Of a stretch of DNA of 64,000 bases, positions 1 to 10,100 are shown piece by piece. The translations under genes and the position numbers were made by a program. The stretch comes from CAZBRS01 sp964494475 (lineage in GTDB: Bacteria > Myxococcota_A > UBA9042 > CAZBRS01): NCBI GenBank assembly GCA_964494475.1, contig CAZBRS010000026.1, positions 1-64,000 of the forward strand, given 5' to 3'. The notes beneath the pieces were generated by a model. It was not told the origin of the DNA, did no database searches, and saw only the letters and a list, made by a program, of their open reading frames with translations. The stretch's first letter is position 1. Each line of letters begins with the position of its first letter.

Positions 1-1
1 G

Positions 2-148
2 GCCGATGGCGCGGAGGCTCCGGCCCCGGCCCCGGCCCCCGCACCGGCTGCGCCCGCGGCCGAGCCGGCGCCCGCGGCCCCTGCCGTTGACAAGCCCGCG
101 GCTCCTGCCGATGATGCCAGTGGTACGAAGGGAGGCGACCCGAAATGA
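2..148 (+). CDS. C-terminal end of an Ala/Pro-rich protein (partial)
   Basis: Only the last 48 residues are inside the window; the reading frame is open from the left edge. They are almost entirely Ala, Pro, Glu and Asp in an AP-repeat pattern, ending in a short polar tail (DDASGTKGGDPK). Such low-complexity tails are common as linkers in Myxococcota envelope and motility proteins, but nothing here identifies a family. The stop codon overlaps the next gene's ATG in an ATGA arrangement, so the two are probably translationally coupled and in one operon. If the next gene is CglF-like, this could be part of a gliding/envelope gene cluster; that is inference. Confidence 0.6.
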   Translation, partial: ADGAEAPAPAPAPAPAAPAAEPAPAAPAVDKPAAPADDASGTKGGDPK

Positions 149-429
149 AGAAGCTCCTCCTCGCGATCCTGACCGTCACGTTCCTGGTGGGCTCCGGCGC
201 GGCCTTCGCGCAGGAGAAGGGCGCCGCCGAGGGCGGCGGTGGCGGCGGCGGCAAGGTCAAGGCGAAGTTCTACGACTTCTCCGACACCGTCATCGACGGC
301 GAGACCAAGCGCCCCACCGACCTGTACATCGACGCCAAGGCCAAGGTGAAGTTCGACCGGCTGCTCAAGCTGAAGAAGAGCTTCCTGAACGCCATGATGA
401 AGACCTCGAAGGAACGCGTGTTGAAGTAG
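145..429 (+). CDS. small secreted protein, CglF-like (possible gliding motility)
   Basis: A 94-residue protein with a clear Sec signal peptide (MKK, a hydrophobic stretch, then AFA-Q as likely cleavage site near residue 22). A Gly-rich linker (about 30-36) and a compact domain containing FYDFSDTVIDGE and KVKFDRLLKLKKSFL follow. From memory, the pattern DF...I.GE..RP...Y...KF..LL.L...F resembles the small periplasmic proteins annotated as adventurous gliding motility protein CglF in Myxococcota. This rests on a short pattern and is uncertain. The gene is coupled by ATGA to the Ala/Pro-rich gene upstream and is followed immediately by a hairpin, so it looks like the last gene of its operon. Confidence 0.6.
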   Translation: MKKLLLAILTVTFLVGSGAAFAQEKGAAEGGGGGGGKVKAKFYDFSDTVIDGETKRPTDLYIDAKAKVKFDRLLKLKKSFLNAMMKTSKERVLK

Positions 430-453
430 GGGCACCCCTCGCGGGTGCCCTTT
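430..453 (+). terminator. hairpin with short T-tract after the CglF-like gene
   Basis: A perfect 8-bp stem, GGGCACCC (430-437) with GGGTGCCC (443-450), closes a 5-base loop and is followed by TTT. It begins right after the stop codon, as a weak intrinsic terminator or attenuator would. The next gene starts only 13 bases after the T-tract, with its own GGAGG. No separate promoter fits in that space, so partial read-through is likely. Confidence 0.6.
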
Positions 454-465
454 CGGAGGGGCGCA

Positions 466-864
466 ATGTCCCATTTCACGACCGTCGAGACCAAGATCAA
501 GGACCTCGTCATCCTGAAGCAGGTCCTCACCGACCTCGGCTACAAGTTCACCGAGGCGCAGAACAACGTGAAGGTCGAGGTCCGCGGTTATCGGCACCAG
601 AAGGCCGACGCCGACCTGGTCATTCACGCCTCGAAGACCTACGACGTGGGGGTCAAGGTCGGGGCCGACGGCTCGTGCTCGTTCGTGGCCGATTGGTGGG
701 GCGTCGAGACCACCAAGGGCAAGAACGAAGAAGAGTTCATGAAGGACATCACGCGCCGCTACTCGTACCTCAAGGTGCTGGCCGAGCTCAAGAAGCGCGG
801 CTACGCCTACGAAGAGACCAAGGCCGAGGAGAAGATCCACCTGAAGGTGACGTCATGGCAGTGA
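466..864 (+). CDS. DUF1257 (Ycf35-like) protein
   Basis: A 132-residue cytosolic protein beginning MSHFTTVETKIKD and typical in length and pattern of the DUF1257/Ycf35 family (SHF.T..T.I.D...L..AL..LG). Family members occur in cyanobacteria, plastids and scattered bacteria; the molecular role is not established. The ATG at 466 is preceded by GGAGG with correct spacing. An in-frame GTG at 445 lies inside the hairpin and is unlikely to be the start. Its 3' end overlaps the DUF2997 gene by 10 bases, and this pair recurs in other genomes, so the two products probably act together. No signal peptide or membrane segment is seen. Confidence 0.8.
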   Translation: MSHFTTVETKIKDLVILKQVLTDLGYKFTEAQNNVKVEVRGYRHQKADADLVIHASKTYDVGVKVGADGSCSFVADWWGVETTKGKNEEEFMKDITRRYSYLKVLAELKKRGYAYEETKAEEKIHLKVTSWQ

Positions 865-1070
865 AGGGCGTTTCGAAGACCGAGCTCGACATCGCCTTCA
901 ACGACGACGGCACGGTCAGCCTGGCGGTCAAGGGCGCGCGCGGGCGCAAGTGCATGGAGCTCACCAAGTTCCTCGAGGACGAGCTCGGCGTCGTGAAGGA
1001 CCGCCGGCACACGCCGGAGTACTACCAGGAAGAGGTCCACGAGAAGCACGAGATCAAGGTCGGCGAGTAG
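855..1070 (+). CDS. DUF2997 small protein
   Basis: A 71-residue protein, MAVKGVSKTELDIAFNDDGT..., whose central GARGRKCMELTKFLEDELG matches the DUF2997 pattern (G..G..C...T..LE..LG). It overlaps the end of the DUF1257 gene and is presumably co-translated with it. The single Cys sits in the conserved RKCMELT segment. The function is unknown; conserved adjacency with DUF1257 suggests a small two-protein unit. No export signal. Confidence 0.75.
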   Translation: MAVKGVSKTELDIAFNDDGTVSLAVKGARGRKCMELTKFLEDELGVVKDRRHTPEYYQEEVHEKHEIKVGE

Positions 1071-1127
1071 CCCCCGGCGCGGCGCGCCGCTGACGTCTTT
1101 TCCGCTTCGCTCCCGAATCCCGCCAAG

Positions 1128-1133
1128 TATACT
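1128..1133 (+). promoter_or_regulatory. -10 box TATACT upstream of the giant lipoprotein
   Basis: TATACT lies 33 bases upstream of the ATG at 1167. The hexamer 17 bp upstream (CTTCGC) is a poor -35, so this would be a weak or activator-dependent promoter. It is the only candidate in the 96-base gap. Confidence 0.4.
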
Positions 1134-1166
1134 GCTCGCCGATTCCACAGAGCGTGCGAGCTCCCC

Positions 1167-4100
1167 ATGCACCTTCGCTCGGTCGCCCCCTTCCTGCTCT
1201 GCTTCGGCCTGTTCGCCTCTGCGTGCTCCGACGACGCCAAGAAGGTGACCAAGAGCTGCGACGCCGACGCCGAGTGCCAGGGGGGCGTCTGCTTCGAGAG
1301 CCAGTGCTATTCGGCCTGCACGGGGCAGAGCGACTGCGAGCCCGACGAGTACTGCCTGCGCAAGCAGCGCGCCGACGGCAGCGACGCCGACATCTGCGTG
1401 GTCGCCTCGGACTTCGAGGGCTGCGTCGACGACTCGGGCTGCTCGGTCCTGGTCGAGGGGGCGTGCGAGGATGTCTACTGCGCGGTGGCCGACGCGCTCT
1501 GCGCCGTGCGTCCGGCCCGCGATGGCGAGGCCTGCGTCGACCCGGCCGGTCGGGCCGGTGCCTGCCTGGGCGGGGCGTGCACGCCGGCGGCCTCCGAGCC
1601 CGGCGTCGAGGTCGTCGACGAGATCTCGCTCGACGCGGTCGAGCCCGCCGAGGTGTTCGACCTGGCGAGCGACGAATCGGAGGGCGACGAGGCCGAGACC
1701 TGCACCCGCGCCTGCGCCGACCGGGAGTGCGGGCCCGACGGCTGCGGCGGCTCGTGCGGCGCGTGCGCATCCGGGCTCGTGTGCACGGGCGCCGGGGAGT
1801 GCGTGGGCGTCGACACCGACGGCGACCTCGATCCCGACGACACCGACTGCGAGGCCGAGAACCCGCTCGTGCACCACGGTGCGGTCGAGCGCTGCAACAA
1901 CGTCGACGACGACTGCGACGGCGCCACCGACGCGTTGCCCGTCGACTGTCTCGCGCCGAGCGTCTGCGACGCCGGCGCCTGCGTGCCGTGCACCCCGCTG
2001 TGCGCAGGCCTGCAGTGCGGCCCCGACGCCTGCGGCGGGTCGTGCGGCGCGTGCGCCGACGGGAGCTCGTGCGAGGCGGGGGTCTGCGTGACCCCGCTCA
2101 GCGGGGCCGACCCGATCCTCGACGCCGCCGCGGCCGAGGAGGCTCCCTTCATCACCTGGCAGCCCAACCAGGTCGAGGACTTCGACCTGCAGACCCTGGG
2201 CGCCCAGCCGACGGGTTGGGAGCCCCGCCTGAACGCCCTCGACGACCCCGAGGGCAACCTCGTCGTGGTCGATCCCGATCTTCGCGGGCCGCACATGCTG
2301 CAGGTCACGGCGCGCACCGACGTCGATTGGGCCGCCACCTTCGTGGGGCCCGAATTGCCGTCCACGGGGGTGTTCCGCGTCTCGGCCCGCCTGAAGGGCA
2401 GCGGCCTGGTCGAAGACTCGGCCAGCTCGTGGAAGTGGGACGTGGGCCTCTTCGTGCTCCGCGACGACGGCGGCAATGCGAGCGCGGCGGGCGCCACCGT
2501 GCACTGGGGCGAGGCCCAGGGCGACGGCGTGGCGGGGCTGTCGCTGCCGGGCGTGGAGCTCGGCGCGGCCTACGACGCGTGGTACACCGTGGACCTGGTG
2601 GTCGACGCCGACCTTCGGTTGGTGAGCTCGTACCTGGGCGGGGAGTACGTGGCGACGGCGCCCCTGGCCGTGGGGGTCGAGCCCCCCTGGCGCCTGGCCG
2701 TCGAGGCCGGCGGAGGCATGGGCTGGGCCGACGACGTCGGCGTGTACACGCTGCTCGTGCCCGCGACGGGGGAGGGCGACGGCGTGCCCGACGCCGACGA
2801 CAACTGCCCGGCGCACTACAACCCGGACCAGAGCGACTTCGACGACGACGGCTTGGGTGACCGGTGCGACGACGACGACGACGACGACGGCGTAGCCGAC
2901 GGGCTCGACTGCCGCCCCCTCGACGGCACCGTGGCGCCCGGCCTGGTCGACGACTGCGACGGCCTCGACGACGACTGCGACGGTGCGACCGACGAGGGCT
3001 TCGTGCCGACCGCCACCTCGTGTGGCCTCGGCGCGTGCGCGAGCACCGGCGAGACGATCTGTGCCGGGACCACGATCGACGATACCTGCGTGGTGGGCTC
3101 CCCGAGCGGGGCCGACGACGACTGCGACAACGTCGACGACGACTGCGACGGCGCGACCGACGAGGCGTTCGCCGCGAGCCCGACCGTGTGCGGCGTGGGG
3201 GCCTGCGCCGCCACGGGGGCGACCACGTGCGCGGGAGGGGTCATCGACAGCACGTGCGTCCCGGGCGCGCCCGGCGCGGCCGACGCCACCTGCGACGGGC
3301 ACGACGACGACTGCGACGGCTCCACCGACGAGGAGTACGCGGCGGTCCAGGTCACCTGTGGCGCCGGCGCGTGCCAGGCGACGGGCACGACCACCTGCGT
3401 CGAAGGGGTCCTCGGCGACTCGTGCTCGCCGGCCGGCGGGAGCGGCTCCGACGCGGTGTGCAACGGCCTCGACGACGACTGCGACGGACAGACCGACGAG
3501 GACTTCGTCTCGACCGGGAGCACCTGCGGCGTGGGCGCGTGCGCTACCACGGGCTCGACGACGTGCGTGGGCGGCCTGCCGAAGGACTCGTGCACGCCGG
3601 GAGCGCCGGCCCCCGGCGACGCCACCTGCGACGGCCGCGACGACGACTGCGACGGCGTGACCGACGACGCCGTGCCGCACGAGCCCACGACGTGCGGCGT
3701 AGGCCTCTGCGCGCGCGCTGGAGAGACCTCGTGCGTGGCCGGCGAGGTCGTCGATTCGTGCACGGTGGGTACGCCCGAGGCCGAGGCGTGCGACGGCGAG
3801 GACGACGACTGCGACGGGGCGATCGACGAGGGCTTCCCCGACACCGACGGCGACACGCTCGCCGACTGCGTCGACCCCGACGACGACGGCGACGACGACC
3901 CCGACGTGTCCGACTGCGCGCCCGGCGACGCCTCGATCCACGCAGGCGCGCCCGAGCCCTGCAACGACCTCGACGACGACTGCGACGGGGCGACGGACGA
4001 AGGGCAGGGCGGTGTCTTCTGCACCACCTGGTACCGCGACGGGGATCTCGACGGCTACGGAGTGGCCTCCGACGCGGCGTGCCTGTGCCAGGCCGACCCC

Positions 4101-7100
4101 GAGTCCGGGCACACCGCCCCGTCGGCCGGTGACTGCGACGACGCCGCGGCCGACGTGTACCCCGGGGCGCCCGAAGCCTGCGACGGCGGCGACGACGACT
4201 GCGACGCCTCGACCGACGAAGGCTGCGACGACGACCACGACGGCTGGTGCGACACCGACCTCGAGGTCGTGGGTACGCCCGCGGTGTGTCCTTCGGGCGA
4301 GGGTGACTGCGACGACCAGGCCGGCGAGGTGCACCCGGGTCAGCCCGACCTGGCCGCCTGGGCGTGCGGTGAGCGCGTCGACCTGGTCACGAAGGCCGAG
4401 ACTCCGAGCGCGTTCGTGCTCGCGACGCTCGACGCGACCGGCGACGTCGGGGCGCACGCCTCGTTGGCGACCGACCGACTCGGGCGCCTGTACGTGGCCT
4501 ACCACGACGCGACCAACAAGAGCGTGAAGCTGGCGCGCAAGGCCGCTGGCGTCTGGACCACCCAGGTGGTCGAGGCGACCTCCGGTCGTACGGTGGGCCG
4601 TACGATCTCGCTGGCGGTCACGCCCGACGGCGTCGCGTGGGTGGCCTATTGGGACGAGACCTCCGGGTCGCGCAAGCTGCGGGCGGCCACGAACGCGAGC
4701 GGCGCCTGGATCGCGGTCGACGTCGACACGGTCGAGGGCGCGGGGCTGCATCCCTCGATCGCGCTCGACGGGGCGGGGCGACCCCACGTCACGTACTACG
4801 CACGGAACAGCGCCTACTACGATCTGCGCCACGCCAGCGACGAAGGCGCCGGCTGGGTGGTCGAGACCGTCGATGGAGGCAGCGACGACCAGGGTTGGCA
4901 CAGCTCGCTGGCCCTCGCCCCCGACGACCGCCTGCATGTGGCCTACCTCGACTGGCTGGGCGATCTGCGCTACGCGACGCGCGCCCACGACGAGGCCACG
5001 TGGACGTTCGGCGAGCTCGTGGACTCGACCGACTCCACGGGCTGGGATCCCACGCTCGTGCTCGACGCCGAGGGCGCGCCGCACGTGGTCTACCTGTCAA
5101 AGACGGCCACCGGCGACGTGCGCCACGCCTGGAAGCCGGCCGCGACCTGGCAGACCGAGGTGCTGACCACCGGCGTGTTCGTCGACACCTACGCCGCCGG
5201 CACCTACCGCCTCGGCGACAAGCGCGCGGCCTTCGACGCGAGCGGGCGCTTGAACGTGGCCGTGCTCGCGGGATCGTCAGCGGCGACCGCCCAGCCGCGG
5301 CTCCTGCTGCGCGACCTCGCGGGGGCCGTGACGGGCATCACGCTGGCCGACAAGGCGCGCTACGTTTCGCTGGCGACCGACGCCTGGGGCGGCGTGTTCG
5401 CCGCCTACTACGCGACGGCCCCCCTCGACCTGGTCGTGGCCGCTTCGGCCTGCCTCCAGCAAGGCGCAGCGGCCGACGCGAACTGCGACGGCCTGGATGG
5501 CACCGACGCCGACGGCGACGGGCACGCGAGCGCCGCCAGCGGCGGAGACGACTGCGACGACAGCAGCGATCTGGCCTTCGCGGGCGCCGTCGAGACGTGC
5601 AACGGCGCCGACGACGACTGCGACGGGGGCCTCGACGACGGCGACGACCTCTGCGGCGCGCTCGGCGTGTGCGAAGGCGGCGCGTGCACCGGCGACCAGG
5701 ACGGCGACGGGCTGGCCGACGCCCTCGACAACTGCCCCGACCTGGCCAATCCCTCCCAGGCCGACCTCGACGCCGACGCTCTGGGCGACGTGTGCGATCC
5801 TGACGCCGACGCCGACGGCTACGAGGGCGTCATCGACGACTGCGACGACCTGGACGCCGACGTCCATCCCGGCCAGGCTGACTCGGTTGGCGGCACCTGC
5901 CTGGCCTGGAGCCCGGACACCTTCACCTTCACGGACCTCGACACCCAAGGCGACGTGGGCGTGAACCCGACCGTGCGCGTCGACGCCTCCGGCGCCCTGC
6001 ACCTCGCGTACATCGACGATTCGAACGGTGATTTGCGGTACGCGACCAACCGCTCGGGGGCGTGGCGGTTCGTGTCGGTCGACACCCAGGCCCAGGCGAT
6101 CTATCGCGTGGCGGGCCTCGCCGTCGACGCCGAGGGCGTCGCCCACCTCGCCTACGTCGACTCGCGGCTCGACACGAACTGGCACTACACGCTGAAGTAC
6201 GCGCGCGTGGCCGGCCGTCACGTGCAATACGTCGCGACCGTCGACTCGACGATCTCGGTCAACACCTCCGACCTGGCCTCCATCGCAGTCGACGCGGCCT
6301 TCGTGCCTCACCTGGCCTACTACGACTTCGCGAGCAAGGATCTCCGGTACGCGCGCTTCGAGGACGGTTCGTGGTTGCTGTCCACGGTCGATGCCACCGG
6401 AGACGTGGGCAACAAGCCCAGCATCGTGATCGATCCCCTGAGCGGGACGGTGCACGTCGCCTACTTCGACGCCACGTCCGTGAAGCACGCTTACGGGACC
6501 GGGACGTCGTGGAGCCTCGAGGCCGTCGACACCGCCGCCACGGCCTTCGATCTCGATCTCGCCGTCGATGCGAGCGGGACGCTCCACCTGGTGTACGAGT
6601 CGTCCACGACCTCCCGCGTGGCCTATCGTCGCTCGACGCCCACCGGGTGGTCGGCCGCCGAGGCGGTCGAGGCCGGCGCGCCCGCGCTGGACGGGAACCT
6701 GGCCCTGGCCCTCGGCCCCAATGACCTGCCGTGGGTCGGGTACATGCAGAAGGGCAGCTACTCCGCCGATCTGTGGGTCGCGCGCCGAACGGTCGGCGGA
6801 ACCTGGAGCCAGGTCAAGGTGGCGGCGGGCTATGCCGGCAGCGGGAGCGTCGGAGCCATCGGGCTGGGGCTCGATGCCCGCGGCAACCTCTGGCTGGCGC
6901 ACGGCCGCGACGACAACTCCTTCTCGCGTCTTCGGGTCTATACCAACGCCTGCACGACCTCGGCGACCGCCGATGACACCGACTGCGACGGCGTCGATGG
7001 CGACGACGGCGACCTCGACGGGTGGGCGTCCGTGGCCTCGGGCGGCACGGACTGCGACGACGCTGACGCGAACACCCATCCGGACGCGGTCGACATCACC

Positions 7101-10100
7101 GACCACCTGGGCGACGCGAACTGCGACGGCGTCGACGGCACCGACGCCGATGGTGACGGCTACGCCGCGGGCGCTCAGCCCGGCTACGACTGCGACGACG
7201 CCTCCGCGGCCGTGAACCCCGACGCGCTCGATTTCGTCGACGGCTTCGTGCCGGCGCTCGGCCCCTTCGCGATCGAGGTCGCGGCCGCCAGCGGCTCCGT
7301 GGGCGCCTACGCGACGATGAAGCTCGACGTCGACGGGTACGCGCACATCTCGCACCAGGGCGGGAACGGCTCCGACACCCTCTATTACACGACGAACCGT
7401 CCCGCGACTGCCGGCGGCGCCCGGGCGTGGCGCACCGAGACGGTCAAGGTCCTCCAGGTCGGCATCCGCTCCCTGGTGGTCGGCCTCGACGGCACCGTGG
7501 CCATCGCCTATCGCGCGGACAGCCCCAGCCTGACCGTGGCGCTGCGTTCGCCGGCCGGCGCCTGGACATTCCAGACCGCCGACGCCTCCAGTCGCGCGTT
7601 TGACCCGTCGTTGGCGATAGCGCCCGACGGGAGCCTGCACACGGTGACGAACGACTACGACGGCGGCACCTCGCGGTCTCTGCGCTACTCGACCAACGCC
7701 TCTGGCTCCTGGGCCACCGAGGTCGTCCCCGTGGGCCTCGGCTACTGGCTGCCCTCCCTGGCCATCGACCCGCAGGGAAAGGCTCACATCGCGGCGCAGT
7801 ACGGCACAGGGGGTCACCTCACGTACACGACCAACGTCACCGGCGCGTGGGTGGCCACCGAGATCGACCCCGTCGAGGGCAACTCCAACCAGTACTCGTC
7901 CATCGCGCTCGATGCCCGGGGCGCCGCGCACATCGCCTATCACACGGGGGCCGACGCGCTGGGCTACGCCACCAACGCGTCCGGAAGCTGGGCCTACCAG
8001 GTCGTCGTCGTCGAAGGCGCTACGGTCGTGAAGCCCTCCCTGGCGATCGACGCCGCCGGCCGGGCCGTGATCGCCTTCGGCGACGCGACGCGTTGGGACC
8101 TCCGGGTCGCCACCAACCGCGGCGTCGGGTGGAGGGTAGGCCTGATCGACGAGTGGGGCGCCAGCGGAGCCGCTCAGTCACTGGTCCTCGACGACCTGGG
8201 GCGCATCCACGTGGCCTACTACTTCGAAGGCGTCCCGAACGGCGTCGACCGCTACGATTTGCGCTACGCGGTCTCGGCGTTCGGTGACGCCACCGACCCG
8301 AACTGCGACGTCACCGACGGCGTTGACGGCGACGGTGACGGCCAGGCCTCCGAGGACAGCGGCGGCGTCGACTGTGACGACGGTGACCACGACGTCTACG
8401 TGGGAGGTGCCGACCTGTCGACCGACGGCAGCGACGAGAACTGCAACGGCCTCGACGGCGACGGCTTCTCGCCTTCGGTCGACCTGGATCACGACGGACA
8501 CCCCTCGGTTTCCGATGGGGGCGATGACTGCGACGACACCGACGCCGCCACCCATCCGGGCGCCTTCGACGCCGTCGCTGGCGCCTGTGAATCCTGGAGC
8601 TTGGACGCCCTCGCCACGTCGTTGGTCGACTCGCTCGGCGACGTCGGCTACGCCGCCTCGGTCGCGGTCGACGCCGAAGGGTTCGTGCACGTGGCCTACG
8701 CCGAGGCCCTGCCGAACACCTTGACGAACTACGATCTGAAGTACGCCACCAACCGCTACGGCTCGTGGCGCGTCGAGCGGGTCGAGGGCGTGGGCTCGAC
8801 GGGGAGGTCCCTTTCGCTGGCGGTGTCTGGCAGCGGGCGCGCGGTCATCGCCTACCACGACGATCTCGCCGCCGATCTGAAGGTGGCCCGGAACGTCGAC
8901 GGGGCTTGGCAGATCGAGCGCGTCGACACGGCGGGCGACGTCGGCCAGTACCCCTCGTGCGCCCTCGGCGCCGACGGGCGCATCTACGTCTCGTACGCCG
9001 ACCGGACCAACGCCGACCTGAAGCTGGCCGTGTACGACGGCACCTGGTCGACCAGCGTGGTCGACGGCGGGGGCGACAAGGGCCTCTACAGTTCGCTGGT
9101 CGTCGACGGAGCGGGCACTCTGGGGGTCCTGTACCTCAATTGGGTCAACGACTCCAAGAAGCTCGTACGCTTCGCCAAGGGGACGCCCGGCGCCTGGTCG
9201 TTCGTCGACGTCACGACCACGGGGGTGCAGGGATCCGACCCGTCGCTGGCGCTGGACGCCGCCGGCGTCTTCCACGCCACGTGGCGCGACTTCTCGAGCA
9301 GCTTCGCCCTGTACTCCCGGAGCCCTGACGGGCTCGCGTGGACCACCTCGACGCTGGCGGCGCAGGTCACCACCGGCTCGTCGGTGCGCGCCGGCGATCG
9401 CCGGGTGGCGTTCGACGCCGACGGTCGAGTCCTGGTGGCGCTCGTCCTGGGCGGCTCGTTCAGGGTCCAGTTGGCCCGCGCCGACTCGGGCAACCCGACG
9501 ACCTGGGTCTTGCAAGACGTCGCCGCGGGCGGGAACTACGGCGTCAGCCTGGCCGTCGACGTCGAGGGACGGATCGTGCTGGCGCACGACGTGGGGAACA
9601 ACGACCGGCTGGTCATCGAGCGGCCGGCCTGCGCCGTGTGGGGCGACGGGGCCGATCGCGACTGCGACGGGGTCGACGGGGTCGACGCCGACGGCGACGG
9701 GGTGGCGGGCGGCCTCTCGGGGGGCACCGACTGCTCCGACGGCGCCACGCCGATCTACCCCGAAGCCGCCGATGCCGTCGGCGACGGGATCGACGCGAAC
9801 TGCGACGGGGTCGACGGGGTCGACGTCGATGGCGATCTCGTGGCCAGCGCGGCATCCGGCGGCACCGACTGCGACGACGCCGACCCCGACGTGTACCCCG
9901 GAACGCAGGACCTGCTGAACGGCGAGTGCGCCGGCTCGACGACCTTCGACGTCGCGATCGGAGCCATGGTCGACGGTCGGCGCTACCGGCTGGCGTCGCG
10001 GGGCGACACCCTGCACCTGGCCTACACGCAGTACCAGGGCAGCGGCGACGAGGTGGTCTACACGTCGCGCGTCGGTGGCACCTGGGCGGCGCCCACGCTG

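Noticed and set aside
807..5084. 1425-codon open frame on the minus strand opposite the giant lipoprotein
   Set aside because: It is a shadow of Asp/Cys-rich coding: GAC read backwards is GTC, giving Val/Ala-rich nonsense without stops. The plus-strand product has a signal peptide and known repeats.
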